DNA of 64,000 nucleotides from Vibrio fortis (GCF_024347475.1 NZ_AP025487.1:2976001-3040000); one strand, 5' to 3'; numbered from the stretch's first letter, positions 1 through 11,312 are shown. Program-made: numbers and translations. Notes: generated by a model from the letters alone, not told the origin.

Positions 1-24
1 CTATAAGCTCAAAGCTCTATAGCG

Positions 25-912
25 TTATTTTTCTAATTGCGTACGAATCGCTTCTGCAAGCTGTTCGAATCGACCACGCAGTGGCGATCCCGGTCGGTAT
101 GCGACTACGATGCGGCGAGAAGGGGTTGGATTCACCGCAGGCACGTAGCATACGCCGTCTTTTTTCTTTTCAGCAGGCAGGGATAGCTCGGGAAGCAACG
201 TGATGCCCGCACCAGCAGCCACCATATTACGCAGCGTTTCAAGGCTGGTTGCTTTAAAGCGTTCATCATCTCGTGCGCCAGCTGCAAAGCAGAAACCCAA
301 TGCTTGGTCGCGGAGACAGTGACCATCACCAAGAGCCAATACTGTTTTACCATTGAGCTGAAGCATATCGACGCTATCTTGTTCCGCCCATTCATGGTCA
401 CACGGAACCGCAACACTTAGTGGCTCATCGTAAACATCGATCTCTTTAAAAACAGCGGTCTCATCTACCGCAGCTAATACTAGACAATCGAGCTTACCAT
501 CTTCTAATTGGCTCACCAGTTGGTGCGTTTGAGCTTCATGCAAAAACAGCTCGAGTTCTGGGAACTGCTCTTTCAAGTGAGGAACAATCTTAGGCAAGAT
601 ATAAGGTCCCACTGTTGGAATAAAGCCAATGTGCATTGGTCCAGTCATCGCATCGCCATGACCACTCGCCATATCTTTAAAAGTCTTCACCTCATTCAAG
701 ATACGCTTAGCCTGCTCCACCAACTGCAATCCAGACTCAGTAAAAATTACCTTCCTTGGGCTACGTTCAGTCAGTTGTAATCCGATCTCCTCTTCAAGCT
801 TACGGATCTGGCCGCTCAAAGTAGGTTGACTGACAAAGCACGCCTCTGCGGCTTTTCGAAAATGTTTATGCTCGGCTAAAGCCACCAAGTATTCAAAGTC
901 ACGAATGTTCAT
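25..912 (-). CDS. oxyR: Hydrogen-peroxide-sensing LysR-type regulator OxyR
   Basis: This is a 295-residue LysR-family regulator with an N-terminal winged helix-turn-helix (about residues 1-60; FVSQPTLSGQIRKLE is the recognition region) and a C-terminal sensor domain. The redox pair falls at Cys199 and Cys208 (GDGHCLRDQALGFCF), the same numbers as in E. coli OxyR, where peroxide joins them in a disulfide and turns the protein into an activator of catalase, peroxiredoxin and related genes. It is divergent from the peroxiredoxin-glutaredoxin gene. A four-part OxyR site lies between them at 969-1005, so it probably represses itself and activates the neighbour. Identification is secure. Confidence 0.97.
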   Translation of the reverse strand: MNIRDFEYLVALAEHKHFRKAAEACFVSQPTLSGQIRKLEEEIGLQLTERSPRKVIFTESGLQLVEQAKRILNEVKTFKDMASGHGDAMTGPMHIGFIPTVGPYILPKIVPHLKEQFPELELFLHEAQTHQLVSQLEDGKLDCLVLAAVDETAVFKEIDVYDEPLSVAVPCDHEWAEQDSVDMLQLNGKTVLALGDGHCLRDQALGFCFAAGARDDERFKATSLETLRNMVAAGAGITLLPELSLPAEKKKDGVCYVPAVNPTPSRRIVVAYRPGSPLRGRFEQLAEAIRTQLEK

Positions 913-968
913 GATTGGTCTCTTACCTAAGGTGTAAAGAATGCATTTCCTATAAAGGAGAACCCTTA

Positions 969-1005
969 ATAGAAAATACCTATCAAAACCATAACATCAA
1001 ACGAT
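969..1005 (+). promoter_or_regulatory. OxyR binding site
   Basis: Four tetranucleotides, ATAG (969), CTAT (980), ATAA (991) and CGAT (1002), are each separated by exactly 7 bases. This is the spacing of the established OxyR consensus ATAG-N7-CTAT-N7-ATAG-N7-CTAT; the last two elements each differ from consensus by one base. The site ends just at the -35 of the peroxiredoxin promoter, which fits class I activation. Confidence 0.9.
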
Positions 1006-1033
1006 TAGAGCTATCAAAGGATTTATCTAATAA
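1005..1033 (+). promoter_or_regulatory. Predicted promoter of the peroxiredoxin-glutaredoxin gene
   Basis: There is a weak -35 (TTAGAG, 1005-1010), a 17-base spacer and a good -10 (TAATAA, 1028-1033). A weak -35 touching an OxyR site is typical of OxyR-activated promoters. The assignment rests on pattern alone. Confidence 0.6.
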
Positions 1034-1117
1034 TGGGCTCAACAAAACGAAACAGAGCGCAGAAAAACGCTAAGCTCTATACGAACCAAATTAAAAGTAA
1101 TCTCTAAGGAAACCATT

Positions 1118-1846
1118 ATGTTTGCATCTAAAGAAGGTCAATCAATTCCTCAAGTAACATTCCCTACTCGCCAAGGTGATGCTTGGGTAAACGTTACAAC
1201 AGAAGAGCTATTCAAAGACAAGACGGTTATCGTATTTAGCTTGCCGGGCGCATTTACACCAACTTGTTCTTCAAGCCACTTGCCACGTTACAACGAGCTT
1301 TACTCGGTATTTAAAGAGAACGGTGTTGATGACATTCTGTGTGTATCAGTGAATGACACATTCGTAATGAACGCTTGGAAAGCAGACCAAGAAGCTGAAA
1401 ACATCACCTTCATTCCAGACGGTAACGGTGACTTCACAGACGGCATGGGCATGTTAGTTGAGAAGAACGACATTGGCTTTGGCAAACGTTCATGGCGCTA
1501 CAGCATGCTGGTTAAAAACGGCGTGGTAGAGAAAATGTTCATCGAAGAAGACGTACCAGGCGACCCATTCAAGGTTTCTGATGCAGACACTATGCTTAAC
1601 TACATTGCACCTGAGCACAAAGAGCAAGAGTCAATCACAGTGTTCACTAAGCCAGGTTGCCCGTTCTGCATGAAAGCAAAACAGAACCTAATCGACAAAG
1701 GCCTAAACTACGAAGAAGTGGTACTAGGTAAAGATGCAACAACAGTAAGCCTGCGTGCTATCTCTGGCCGCTCTACAGTTCCTCAAGTTTTCATCGGTGG
1801 TAAACACATCGGTGGTAGCGAAGAGCTAGAAACTTTCCTAGGCTAA
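1118..1846 (+). CDS. Hybrid peroxiredoxin 5-glutaredoxin
   Basis: The 242-residue cytosolic enzyme fuses a Prx5-type peroxiredoxin (about 1-165; peroxidatic Cys50 in [11 protein letters not shown]) to a glutaredoxin (about 172-242; active site CPFC at 181-184, cis-proline motif TVP at 220-222). In the family, as in Haemophilus influenzae PGdx, the peroxiredoxin reduces H2O2 and small alkyl hydroperoxides and the attached glutaredoxin regenerates it with glutathione. Start ATG 1118 follows AAGGA. OxyR and an OxyR box lie upstream. A flavin disulfide reductase follows 200 bases downstream and could be part of the same response. Confidence 0.95.
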   Translation: MFASKEGQSIPQVTFPTRQGDAWVNVTTEELFKDKTVIVFSLPGAFTPTCSSSHLPRYNELYSVFKENGVDDILCVSVNDTFVMNAWKADQEAENITFIPDGNGDFTDGMGMLVEKNDIGFGKRSWRYSMLVKNGVVEKMFIEEDVPGDPFKVSDADTMLNYIAPEHKEQESITVFTKPGCPFCMKAKQNLIDKGLNYEEVVLGKDATTVSLRAISGRSTVPQVFIGGKHIGGSEELETFLG

Positions 1847-1862
1847 TCATTGCCAAATTGCT

Positions 1863-1940
1863 AACCCGCTTACCAGTGGGTTGGCTAACCCTATCGGGTT
1901 GAATCTAGCTTGTGGCTCGCTTTATCCACAGCCACAGGCT
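1863..1940 (+). other. Three consecutive hairpins between the peroxiredoxin gene and the lpd-like gene
   Basis: AACCC/GGGTT pairs at 1863-1867 with 1878-1882, and again at 1887-1891 with 1896-1900. A 10-base stem with one mismatch follows (1907-1916 with 1931-1940). The first GGGTT could also pair with the second AACCC, so alternative folds exist. No run of T follows, so this is not an ordinary terminator. It may be a leader structure or an inserted repeat. Confidence 0.45.
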
Positions 1941-2046
1941 AAACCTAATAAAACAAACCACAAAACGCCACTATCCTGACTCTCAATGCACCATCAGAGT
2001 TGGAGGGAGTCGCGTAAGTTTAATTTAACCATTGCGAGAAATTATT

Positions 2047-3513
2047 ATGAAACAAGTCAATGTCGATGTCGCAGTTATCGGGGGCGGTACAGCTGGTCTA
2101 GGTTCGTACCGTGCTGCAAAAGCACACACTGACAGTGTAGTGATGATTGAAGGTGGTCCATACGGTACCACTTGCGCTCGAGTTGGGTGTATGCCTTCTA
2201 AGTTGCTGATTGCTGCAGCAGAAAGTGTTCACCAAATCGAAAAAGCACCGGCATTTGGTGTTCACCCACAAGGTGAAACCATCATCAACGGCCGCGAAGT
2301 AATGGACCGAGTGAAACGCGAGCGTGACCGTTTTGTTGGTTTTGTTTTAGAAGGCGTCGATGAAATTCCTGCGCAAGACAAGATTGTTGGTTATGCAAAA
2401 TTCTTAGACGACAACACGCTTCAAGTCGATGACCATACTGTCGTGAATGCTAAACGCATTGTGATCGCGACAGGTTCTCGCCCAGCATATCCTGCGGTTT
2501 GGAATGAACTGGGCGATCGTCTGCTCATCAATGATGACGTGTTCAACTGGGATGATTTACCGCAATCCGTTGCCGTATTTGGACCAGGCGTCATTGGTTT
2601 AGAGCTAGGCCAGTCATTACATCGTCTGGGGGTTCAAACCAAGCTATTCGGTTTAGGTGGTCAGGTTGGCCCTGTGACAGACCCAGAAATTATGGCTTAC
2701 GCAGACAAAGCCTTTAACGAAGAGTTCTACCTAGATGCTGATGTAAAAATCGAAAGCATGAAACGTATTACCATTGAATCTGGTGAGCCGCGTGTTGAAA
2801 TCCAATTCATCAATAAGCAAGGTGAACTAGAGACCAACATCGTTGAGTACGTACTGGCAGCAACAGGTCGTCGCCCAAATACGGACAAGCTTGGTCTAGA
2901 AAACACCTCTCTAGAGCTAGATGAGCGTGGTGTACCTATTGCCGACCATTACACGCTACAAACATCGTTACCATCGATATTTATTGCTGGTGATGCAAGC
3001 AACCAACTGCCTCTGCTACACGAAGCAGCAGACCAAGCACGTATCGCGGGTGATAACGCTGGTCGCTTCCCAGAGATTCGAGCAGGGCTGCGCCGCTCTA
3101 AAATCTCAGCGGTTTTCTCTGATCCGCAAATCGCGATGGTCGGTGAAACCTACAAAGAGATCACTACCCGTTTAGGCACTTGTGGATGTTTCGCTACGGG
3201 TGAAGTGTCTTTCGAGAACCAAGGTCGCTCACGAGTGATGCTACGCAACAAAGGTATTCTGCACGTTTACGGTGAGCAAGGGACAGGTCTCTTCCTTGGC
3301 GCGGAGATGATGGGACCAAACGCAGAGCACTTAGCGCACTTGCTAGCATGGGCACACCAGAACAAGATGACGGTATCAGAAATGTTAGACATGCCGTTTT
3401 ACCACCCAGTGATTGAAGAAGGTGTACGAACCGCACTGCGTGACCTCAATGCGAAACTGCACTTAGGCCCAGAAATGGTGAAACACTGTCTAGACTGTGG
3501 TCCTGGTTGTTAA
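2047..3513 (+). CDS. Dihydrolipoamide dehydrogenase-like FAD disulfide reductase with cysteine tail
   Basis: The 488-residue protein belongs to the class I pyridine nucleotide-disulfide oxidoreductases. An FAD-binding GGGTAG motif (12-17) is followed by a redox-active pair Cys43/Cys48 (TTCARVGCMPSK), an NAD(P)-binding segment (GPGVIGLELG, near 185), an FAD motif IFIAGDA (near 320) and the C-terminal His453/Glu458 (YHPVIEEG). It is not the pyruvate-dehydrogenase Lpd by context: no acyltransferase or E1 gene is nearby. The C-terminus carries three extra cysteines (HCLDCGPGC, Cys481, 484, 488), like the accessory tails of mercuric or thioredoxin reductases. A longer reading from TTG 2032 is possible, but GAGAA precedes ATG 2047 at normal spacing. 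The substrate is unknown; a role in peroxide defence is inferred from position. Confidence 0.85.
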   Translation: MKQVNVDVAVIGGGTAGLGSYRAAKAHTDSVVMIEGGPYGTTCARVGCMPSKLLIAAAESVHQIEKAPAFGVHPQGETIINGREVMDRVKRERDRFVGFVLEGVDEIPAQDKIVGYAKFLDDNTLQVDDHTVVNAKRIVIATGSRPAYPAVWNELGDRLLINDDVFNWDDLPQSVAVFGPGVIGLELGQSLHRLGVQTKLFGLGGQVGPVTDPEIMAYADKAFNEEFYLDADVKIESMKRITIESGEPRVEIQFINKQGELETNIVEYVLAATGRRPNTDKLGLENTSLELDERGVPIADHYTLQTSLPSIFIAGDASNQLPLLHEAADQARIAGDNAGRFPEIRAGLRRSKISAVFSDPQIAMVGETYKEITTRLGTCGCFATGEVSFENQGRSRVMLRNKGILHVYGEQGTGLFLGAEMMGPNAEHLAHLLAWAHQNKMTVSEMLDMPFYHPVIEEGVRTALRDLNAKLHLGPEMVKHCLDCGPGC

Positions 3514-3552
3514 TCTCGGTGGATTGAGACAGAACACATAGATTAGATACTA

Positions 3553-3582
3553 AAAAGGAAAGCCATTGGCTTTCCTTTTTGT
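3553..3582. terminator. Bidirectional terminator between the lpd-like gene and ridA
   Basis: The stem AAGGAAAGCCA / TGGCTTTCCTT is flanked by A-tract and T-tract, so it can end transcription from both sides. Confidence 0.85.
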
Positions 3583-3586
3583 TTTT

Positions 3587-3728
3587 GGCAACGAGCAAAT
3601 AACAGATTCCCGATTACGCTCCTTCGTCGCTTTCGGGAATGACGTTGGTTTATTTAAGACACTAAACCAAAACTTAACCCGTCATTCCTGAATCGAGGGA
3701 CGAGGTGTCCGGAATCTCTTACGTTGCC
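3587..3728. repeat. Nested inverted repeat, MITE-like palindromic element
   Basis: Two 38-41-base units face each other: CGTCATTCC...GGAATCT at 3680-3717, and its reverse-oriented relative AGATTCC...GGAATGACG at 3604-3644. Outer arms GGCAACG (3587-3593) and CGTTGCC (3722-3728) enclose them. The element ends 7 bases from the ridA stop codon and contains no open frame. CGTCATTCC-type palindromes are common dispersed repeats in gamma-proteobacteria; I see no second copy in this window. Confidence 0.65.
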
Positions 3729-3735
3729 CGAAAAA

Positions 3736-4098
3736 TTAACAGCAGCTGCTGCTCTTCTCTGCAGCAATTACCGAGATCTCAACCAACAGCGCTTCACGAG
3801 CCATGTCTGCTGTTACACAGGCGCGAGCTGGTGCGTGACCTTCTGGTACCCATGCATCCCATACTGCATTCATTTCTTGGAAATCATCCATGGTTTTCAG
3901 GTAGATAGTTGCAGAAAGCATGTGCTCTTTATCACTACCTGCTTGCTCAAGTAGCGTTTCTACCTTGTCTAGCATGGTTTGAGTCTGCTCTTTGATGCCT
4001 TGTGTCGCATCCGCACACACTTGACCACATAGGTAAATCGTACCGTTGTGCTTTACGATACGACTCATACGTTGTTTGGTTTCTTGGCGTTCAATCAT
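3736..4098 (-). CDS. RidA/YjgF family protein (YoaB-like)
   Basis: The 120-residue protein has the RidA fold signature, ending in ...[10 protein letters not shown]...LLVEISVIA. The conserved Arg in PARAC binds the carboxylate of the substrate in family members. Its sequence resembles the E. coli YoaB subgroup ([13 protein letters not shown]) more than RidA itself. RidA proteins hydrolyse reactive enamine/imine intermediates; whether this subgroup does is unproven. ATG 4098 is chosen because GAGAGA lies about 7 bases upstream; a GTG at 4119 would add 7 residues. It is convergent with the lpd-like gene and divergent from a small membrane protein gene. Confidence 0.8.
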   Translation of the reverse strand: MIERQETKQRMSRIVKHNGTIYLCGQVCADATQGIKEQTQTMLDKVETLLEQAGSDKEHMLSATIYLKTMDDFQEMNAVWDAWVPEGHAPARACVTADMAREALLVEISVIAAEKSSSCC

Positions 4099-4185
4099 CA
4101 CTTTCTCTCTCGGTGTCACCGTGATTAACCATAGGGTGACGTGTTATTATCAAAGACCATTAGGATAACGCGAATTCAACCCAAG

Positions 4186-4449
4186 ATGACATGTAAGCAC
4201 TGCAATAAAAGCGAAAAAATCCGCGACAAACTCGGACGATGCCAGCGCTGCATGAATCAGTTGATGGTGTTATCGATTCTAAGCTGGGGAGTCTGGTGGT
4301 TATTTTTCTCAGACCAACCAAAGAGCATTAATGCGATAGCACTTTTAATGGCTGCGAGCGCCTTTAGCGGACTGTTGATGATCCATTGGATCATGAAGTG
4401 GCTTATCTTACCAAGAAGAAAGAATCGAAAAAGATCGTCAACCAGTTAA
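4186..4449 (+). CDS. DUF3624-type small membrane protein
   Basis: The 87-residue protein begins with a four-cysteine cluster (CKHCNKSEK...GRCQRC, about residues 3-23), followed by two hydrophobic segments (about 25-41 and 49-72) and a basic end (PRRKNRKRSS). It matches my recollection of the Vibrio family DUF3624. A zinc-ribbon-like head on a two-pass membrane protein is what can be seen; no function is known. The start is uncertain: GTG 4141 in the same frame has an AGGGTG just before it and would add 15 residues. Confidence 0.6.
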   Translation: MTCKHCNKSEKIRDKLGRCQRCMNQLMVLSILSWGVWWLFFSDQPKSINAIALLMAASAFSGLLMIHWIMKWLILPRRKNRKRSSTS

Positions 4450-4518
4450 ACAACACTGCGACTCATTGAGGTAAATGGCCGATTAACTGGTTAGGCAGAA
4501 AAAGTAGCAGGCATAAAA

Positions 4519-4553
4519 AAAGCCCTGAAGCCAATCGGTTTCAGGGCTTTCTT
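4519..4553. terminator. Bidirectional terminator between the DUF3624 gene and argH
   Basis: A 14-base stem (AAAGCCCTGAAGCC / GGTTTCAGGGCTTT, one G-T pair) with loop AATC is flanked by A-tract and T-rich sequence. A second small palindrome, CTTAGAA/TTCTAAG, follows at 4551-4566. Confidence 0.85.
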
Positions 4554-4665
4554 AGAAAATTCTAAGAAAAAGCAGTGGTACTTTAATAGACCGTGCTTCC
4601 CTTAATTTGTTCCCAGAAAAACGATCTTTTTTTATCTTTTTTCTAAGAACTTTAAAATCAACACT

Positions 4666-6612
<1,947 letters not shown>

Positions 6613-6647
6613 CTAATGGTTTAAACTTACGGCAAATCAGATTAAAA

Positions 6648-6686
6648 ATAAAGTATAAATTCATTATTTTTACATATTTATTCACC
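6648..6686 (-). promoter_or_regulatory. Tandem ARG boxes (ArgR operator) of argH(A)
   Basis: Two 18-base boxes, ATAAAGTATAAATTCATT (6648-6665) and TTTACATATTTATTCACC (6669-6686), are separated by 3 bases. Their ATTCA half-sites are exactly 21 bases apart, the spacing needed for an ArgR hexamer. Each matches 11 of 18 positions of the consensus AATGAATAATTATTCATT. They lie in the 6541-6843 gap (303 bases), which otherwise contains only the argG terminator. Confidence 0.75.
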
Positions 6687-6772
6687 AATAGCTGATAAAA
6701 ACGATTTCTTGCAGCCGTGAGATGGGATTATATGCCATTCAGTCGTAAAAACCGATGCGCATTCACCAAACA

Positions 6773-6810
6773 AAAAGCCCACTCGCTAAACAAATAGCGA
6801 ATGGGCTTTG
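6773..6810 (-). terminator. Terminator downstream of argG
   Basis: The stem AAAGCCCACTCGCTA / TAGCGAATGGGCTTT (one mismatch) with a short A-rich loop ends in a T-tract on the minus strand. It separates argG from argH. Confidence 0.85.
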
Positions 6811-6843
6811 AACAGTTTCCAATATCTTAAGTAACTGTATTCG

Positions 6844-8055
6844 TTACTTTTGGCTGTTTAGAGCACGGATACGGCTTGATAGAGAGTAAAGGCGGATAAA
6901 GCCTTCTGCGTGGCTTTGGTCGTAAACTTCATCTTCACCAAAGGTTGCAAACTCTTCTGAGTACAGGCTGTTGTCAGAACGCTTCTGAGTCACAGTTGCA
7001 TGACCTTTGTATAGCTTAACAACCACTTCACCATTCACATCTTGTGCTAGCTCTTCGGTCGCCGCTAGGATTGATTTACATAGCGGAGTGAACCAACGGC
7101 CATCGTATACAAGGTGAGAAGCCTTAACACCTAGCTCTTCACGGAATTCGAATGCTGCTTTGTCTAGCACTAGTTGCTCAACCGCACGCAGTGCTTCCAT
7201 GATGATCGTGCCCCCTGGAGTTTCGTAACAACCACGAGATTTCATACCGACAAGACGGTTCTCTACGATATCGATACGACCAACACCGTGCTTCGCACCT
7301 TTTTCATTTAGGTAAACCAGTGCGTTGTATGGCGTCATTGCTTCGCCGTCTACTTCAACCACTTCACCTTTTTCAACCTTCAGCGTTACCGTTTCAGATT
7401 CATTTGGTGCTTGCTCTGGGTCTACAGTCCATGCCCAACAATCTTCGTTTGGCGCATTCCATGTATCTTCTAGTACACCACCCTCTGTAGAGATGTGCCA
7501 AGCGTTTGCATCACGCGAGTAGATCTTGGTTAGAGAAGCTGTACAAGGAATGTTACGCTCTGCTAGGTAATCTAGACACTCTTCACGGCTCACAAGATCC
7601 CACTCACGCCATGGTGCAATTACGTGTAGATCCGGTGCTAGTGCAGCAAACGCACCCTCGAAACGAACTTGGTCGTTACCTTTACCAGTACAGCCGTGAC
7701 ATAGAGCGTCAGCACCCACTTTACGTGCGACTTCAACTTGCGCCTTAGCAATGATTGGACGAGCCATTGATGTGCCTAGAAGGTATTTACCTTCGTAGTA
7801 AGCACCCGTTTTTAGCGTTGGGAAGATGTAGTCTGCAACCATCTCTTCTTTTAGGTCAGCGATGTAACACTCAGAAGCACCAGACGCTTTCGCTTTCTCT
7901 TCAATGCCTTCAAGCTCTTCTGCGCCTTGACCAACATCGGCCACGAACGCTACTACTTCACAATCATAGTTCTCTTTTAACCACGGAATGATTACCGAAG
8001 TATCTAGACCGCCAGAATAGGCTACAACAACTTTATTAACTTTAACCTTGCTCAT
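6844..8055 (-). CDS. argG: Argininosuccinate synthase
   Basis: The 403-residue type of argininosuccinate synthase joins citrulline and aspartate using ATP. The ATP-pyrophosphatase motif AYSGGLDTS lies at residues 12-20. The start ATG is preceded by TAGGAG. It sits third in argC-argB-argG-argH, with a 124-base gap after argB. argF is not in this cluster, so ornithine carbamoyltransferase must be encoded elsewhere. Confidence 0.97.
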   Translation of the reverse strand: MSKVKVNKVVVAYSGGLDTSVIIPWLKENYDCEVVAFVADVGQGAEELEGIEEKAKASGASECYIADLKEEMVADYIFPTLKTGAYYEGKYLLGTSMARPIIAKAQVEVARKVGADALCHGCTGKGNDQVRFEGAFAALAPDLHVIAPWREWDLVSREECLDYLAERNIPCTASLTKIYSRDANAWHISTEGGVLEDTWNAPNEDCWAWTVDPEQAPNESETVTLKVEKGEVVEVDGEAMTPYNALVYLNEKGAKHGVGRIDIVENRLVGMKSRGCYETPGGTIIMEALRAVEQLVLDKAAFEFREELGVKASHLVYDGRWFTPLCKSILAATEELAQDVNGEVVVKLYKGHATVTQKRSDNSLYSEEFATFGEDEVYDQSHAEGFIRLYSLSSRIRALNSQK

Positions 8056-8179
8056 TTGAGTTTCTCCTAAATTCCCGGGCCTGCACTTTGGCGGTCAGCT
8101 CCTCGGGGTTTATCCATTCGACTTAATTAATTCTTTAACTTCACTTTCTGAGTTCAGAAGCTACTGAGATAAAAACATG

Positions 8180-8968
8180 TTACTGAGGTAAAAACTGAGT
8201 ACCGATGCTCTCACCTGAAAATAGTTGTGCCAGTTTGTCTGGGTAGCGCCAGGTCGCGACTTCAATTGGGCGGCCAAGGTCATTAGCTGCTTCAAGTGCC
8301 GCTTGTACTTTAACGATCATGCCGTCGGTGATGACTTTGCCTTCAATCAACTCGTCCGCTTGTTGCTGGTTTAGGCTTGGAATAAGATGACCTTTCCCAT
8401 CCAGAACGCCGCTCACATCTGATAGCAGTACCAACTCTGCATCCAATGCGCCCGCGACAGCAACAGCAGCTTGGTCTGCATTGACGTTCATCAATTGGCC
8501 TTGGTCAGTCAAACCGATCGAGCTGATGATTGGCAGTGCGCCCGTATCTAGGATGGCTTGCAGAACCTGAGAATTACCCGGCGCTGCTTTGCCTACCGCA
8601 CCCAATTCAGGGTCTAGTTCACTTACCTGACATAAACCGCCATCAGCAAGGCTTAGACCCACAGCATTGAGGCCGTCTTTGATCGCTTGTCCTTGAAGAA
8701 GCTTGTTTGCTGTACCAGCCAGAGCACCTGCAATTACAGGAATCTGGTCATACGGAGTAACACGTAGGCCCTGCTTTTTTACGGTCTCTAGATTGAGCTT
8801 ACCCATCAGCTCATCAACCAGATAGCCACCGCCATGAACGATGACGATAGGTCGCTGCGCTTGCTGTTTGTACTGTGAAATTGCCCCGAAAAGCTTGCTC
8901 AACGTTTCGCTACAAGAAAGTGCAGCGCCACCTAACTTTATGATTAATGGTTGATTATTTTGGCTCAT
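8180..8968 (-). CDS. argB: Acetylglutamate kinase
   Basis: The 262-residue enzyme phosphorylates N-acetylglutamate. The N-terminal IIKLGGAAL (Lys11) is the ATP/substrate motif, followed by the glycine loop [15 protein letters not shown] 8968 is chosen over an upstream in-frame start at 9028 because it has GGAA 8 bases upstream, gives the usual family length and avoids overlapping argC. The 11-base gap from argC implies co-transcription. Confidence 0.96.
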   Translation of the reverse strand: MSQNNQPLIIKLGGAALSCSETLSKLFGAISQYKQQAQRPIVIVHGGGYLVDELMGKLNLETVKKQGLRVTPYDQIPVIAGALAGTANKLLQGQAIKDGLNAVGLSLADGGLCQVSELDPELGAVGKAAPGNSQVLQAILDTGALPIISSIGLTDQGQLMNVNADQAAVAVAGALDAELVLLSDVSGVLDGKGHLIPSLNQQQADELIEGKVITDGMIVKVQAALEAANDLGRPIEVATWRYPDKLAQLFSGESIGTQFLPQ

Positions 8969-8979
8969 TAGAGAATTCC

Positions 8980-9984
8980 TTACACTAGCGCAGTTAATGG
9001 CGCAAAGCCATACCGTAAATTTAAACACTGCATCGCTTGGCTAGATGCACCCTTCAGCAAGTTATCAATCGCTGAAACAACGATGATGTGTTGACCCTGA
9101 ACCTTCCATCCCAAATCACAGAATGGAGTATGTTCAACGTCTTGAATTCTTGGCAGTGTCTCTTCAAGTAATCTCACTGCTGGCTTATCTTGGTAAGCGG
9201 TAGCAAATGCTTGCTGTACCTGCTCTTTCGTCACGCCATCTGCCAACTTCATGGTGATGGTTGCCAAAATGCCACGCTTAAAGTTGCCAAGGTGCGGCGT
9301 AAAAATAACGTCGCAGCCCAAGTGCGCAGCAATTTCAGGTTGGTGACGGTGATTAAATACCCCGTAAGGCTGTAAACTTACTTCACAGAAACTGTTGACC
9401 ATACTCGCCTTACGGCCCGCACCACTGACACCGCTGGTTGCGTTAATCACTGGCCATTGGTTCTCGTCTAACAGTTTGCTTTCAACTAAAGGCTTAATTG
9501 CCAATTGAGAAGCCGTTGGATAACAGCCTGCAACAGCCACCAATTGCGCTTCTTTGATCTCAGCTTCATTCCACTCAGCCAATCCATATGCAGCGCTATC
9601 AAGCCACTGCTCATGCTGATGCTCAAAGCCATAAAAATCTTGATAGAAGTTTTCACCCTTAACTCTGAACGCGCCAGACAGGTCGAAAACTTGGCAACCG
9701 TTCTCAAGAAAAATCGGCGCAAGGTCATGGCTGACCTCATGTGCTGTTGCAAGAAAAACCACATCCGCTTCTTTAGCTACGCTAACTGGGTCGACTAATG
9801 GCTCGACTGGCATATCGATTAGACCTGCTAATTTTCCATGCAGACTAGAAATCGGTTTACCCGCATCTACACTGTTGGCGGAGACAAACAAACCTGATAG
9901 CGTTAACTCAGGGTGTTTATTTACCATTAGAGCCAGTTCTGCTCCTGTGTAGCCGCTTGCGCCAATGATCGTGGTTTTCAACAT
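8980..9984 (-). CDS. argC: N-acetyl-gamma-glutamyl-phosphate reductase
   Basis: The 334-residue NADPH-dependent reductase has the nucleotide-binding loop GASGYTGAE (8-16) and the catalytic Cys154 in AGCYPTASQ; both length and cysteine number equal those of E. coli ArgC. It is the first gene of the leftward arg operon, divergent from argE, with ARG boxes in the shared control region. A GTG two codons upstream (9990) is an alternative start. Confidence 0.97.
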   Translation of the reverse strand: MLKTTIIGASGYTGAELALMVNKHPELTLSGLFVSANSVDAGKPISSLHGKLAGLIDMPVEPLVDPVSVAKEADVVFLATAHEVSHDLAPIFLENGCQVFDLSGAFRVKGENFYQDFYGFEHQHEQWLDSAAYGLAEWNEAEIKEAQLVAVAGCYPTASQLAIKPLVESKLLDENQWPVINATSGVSGAGRKASMVNSFCEVSLQPYGVFNHRHQPEIAAHLGCDVIFTPHLGNFKRGILATITMKLADGVTKEQVQQAFATAYQDKPAVRLLEETLPRIQDVEHTPFCDLGWKVQGQHIIVVSAIDNLLKGASSQAMQCLNLRYGFAPLTALV

Positions 9985-10053
9985 TCTCACACATCCATTC
10001 TTGAGGTAAGTTACAGTTCAAATTTGACTAATCATACCTAATTTTTGGTTTTA

Positions 10054-10092
10054 TTTGATTTTTTATTCACTAAATATGATTTAATATGTGTT
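10054..10092. promoter_or_regulatory. Tandem ARG boxes between argC and argE
   Basis: The two 18-base boxes are TTTGATTTTTTATTCACT (10054-10071; 12 of 18 matches to consensus) and TATGATTTAATATGTGTT (10075-10092; 11 of 18). They are 3 bases apart, so in 21-base register. They are placed to repress both divergent transcripts, as in the E. coli argE-argCBH operator. Confidence 0.78.
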
Positions 10093-10137
10093 TTACCGCC
10101 TTATGGTTTTTCTGTCAATAGTAGAAGTGAAGATATT

Positions 10138-11274
10138 ATGCAATTACCCAGTTTTCTTGAGGTCTACCAGGGCCTAATTTCCACCGATTCGATCAGCTCA
10201 ACCGATCCGAGTTGGGATCACGGCAATGAAAAGGTCATCGAGAAGATGGCGCAATGGTTTAAAGACTTAGGCTTCAGTGTTGAGGTCGTGGAAGTCGAGC
10301 CCGGCAAGCATAATATGGTGGCAAAGATGGGGTCGGGCGAAGGCGGCTTGCTGCTTGCTGGCCACAGCGATACGGTTCCGTTTGATGAGGGGCGCTGGAA
10401 CTTCAACCCTCATGCACTAACAGAGCACAATAATCGCTTCTATGGATTGGGCACCGCAGACATGAAAGGCTTTTTCGCTTTTATTTATGAAGCGGTAAAG
10501 AAGATTGACTGGAGTAAGCAGACCAAGCCGCTCTACGTACTGGCGACTTGTGACGAAGAGACCACCATGCTCGGTGCTCGTCATTTCACCGACAATGCCC
10601 CTTTCAAACCGGATTACTGCATCATTGGTGAACCGACGAGCTTAGTGCCGATTCGTGGTCATAAAGGTCACGTGGCGAATGCAGTGCGAGTAACGGGTAA
10701 ATCTGGCCACTCTTCTGACCCTGCGCTCGGCGTGAACGCCATTGAGATCATGCATGAAGTACTATTTGCTCTGATGCAACTGCGCGACAAGCTCATCAAA
10801 GAGTACCATCACCCGGGATTTGCGATTCCAAGCCCGACACTCAACCTTGGTCACATCCACGGTGGTGACAGTGCCAACCGCATTTGTGGCTGTTGTGAAC
10901 TGCACTACGATGTGCGCCCTCTTCCAGGCATTAGTTTAGATGGTTTAGACAATATGTTGCGCAGCGCGCTTAAAGAGGTCGAAGCTAAATGGCCGGGCAG
11001 AATCGAAATCACGCCACTACACGAGCCGATTCCGGGTTATGAGTGTCAGCATGATCATCCATTTATCGGCGGCATGGAGTCGGTATGTGAAACCGAGTCA
11101 CAAACCGTGAACTACTGTACTGAAGCACCTTTCTTACAACAGCTATGTCCAACATTGGTGCTAGGGCCGGGTTCTATTGACCAAGCACACCAGCCAGATG
11201 AATTTTTGAGCTTTGACTTCATCGACCCAACCATCAATATTTTGAGTAAGTCGATCTATAAATATTGTTTCTAG
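10138..11274 (+). CDS. argE: Acetylornithine deacetylase
   Basis: The 378-residue M20-family zinc hydrolase removes acetyl from N-acetylornithine, so this organism uses the linear route rather than the ArgJ cycle. Metal-binding residues are visible: His76 and Asp78 (LAGHSDTV), the Asp of GTADMKG, the glutamate pair of CDEETT, the Glu of IGEPTS and the late His of DQAHQPDE. An in-frame GTG at 10045 would add 31 residues but would translate through the ARG boxes; ATG 10138 gives the family length. Divergent from argCBG. Confidence 0.96.
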   Translation: MQLPSFLEVYQGLISTDSISSTDPSWDHGNEKVIEKMAQWFKDLGFSVEVVEVEPGKHNMVAKMGSGEGGLLLAGHSDTVPFDEGRWNFNPHALTEHNNRFYGLGTADMKGFFAFIYEAVKKIDWSKQTKPLYVLATCDEETTMLGARHFTDNAPFKPDYCIIGEPTSLVPIRGHKGHVANAVRVTGKSGHSSDPALGVNAIEIMHEVLFALMQLRDKLIKEYHHPGFAIPSPTLNLGHIHGGDSANRICGCCELHYDVRPLPGISLDGLDNMLRSALKEVEAKWPGRIEITPLHEPIPGYECQHDHPFIGGMESVCETESQTVNYCTEAPFLQQLCPTLVLGPGSIDQAHQPDEFLSFDFIDPTINILSKSIYKYCF

Positions 11275-11312
11275 TTATTGCGCGATAACTCAATATCGCT
11301 CGCACTATCGAA

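Noticed and set aside
8056..8179. ARG box or attenuator in the argB-argG gap
   Set aside because: AT-rich words such as TTAATTAATTC are present, but no pair in 21-base register and no convincing hairpin with a T-run.
10045..10137. N-terminal extension of argE by 31 residues from GTG 10045
   Set aside because: It would make the ARG boxes part of the coding region and has no counterpart in ArgE; ATG 10138 gives the right length.
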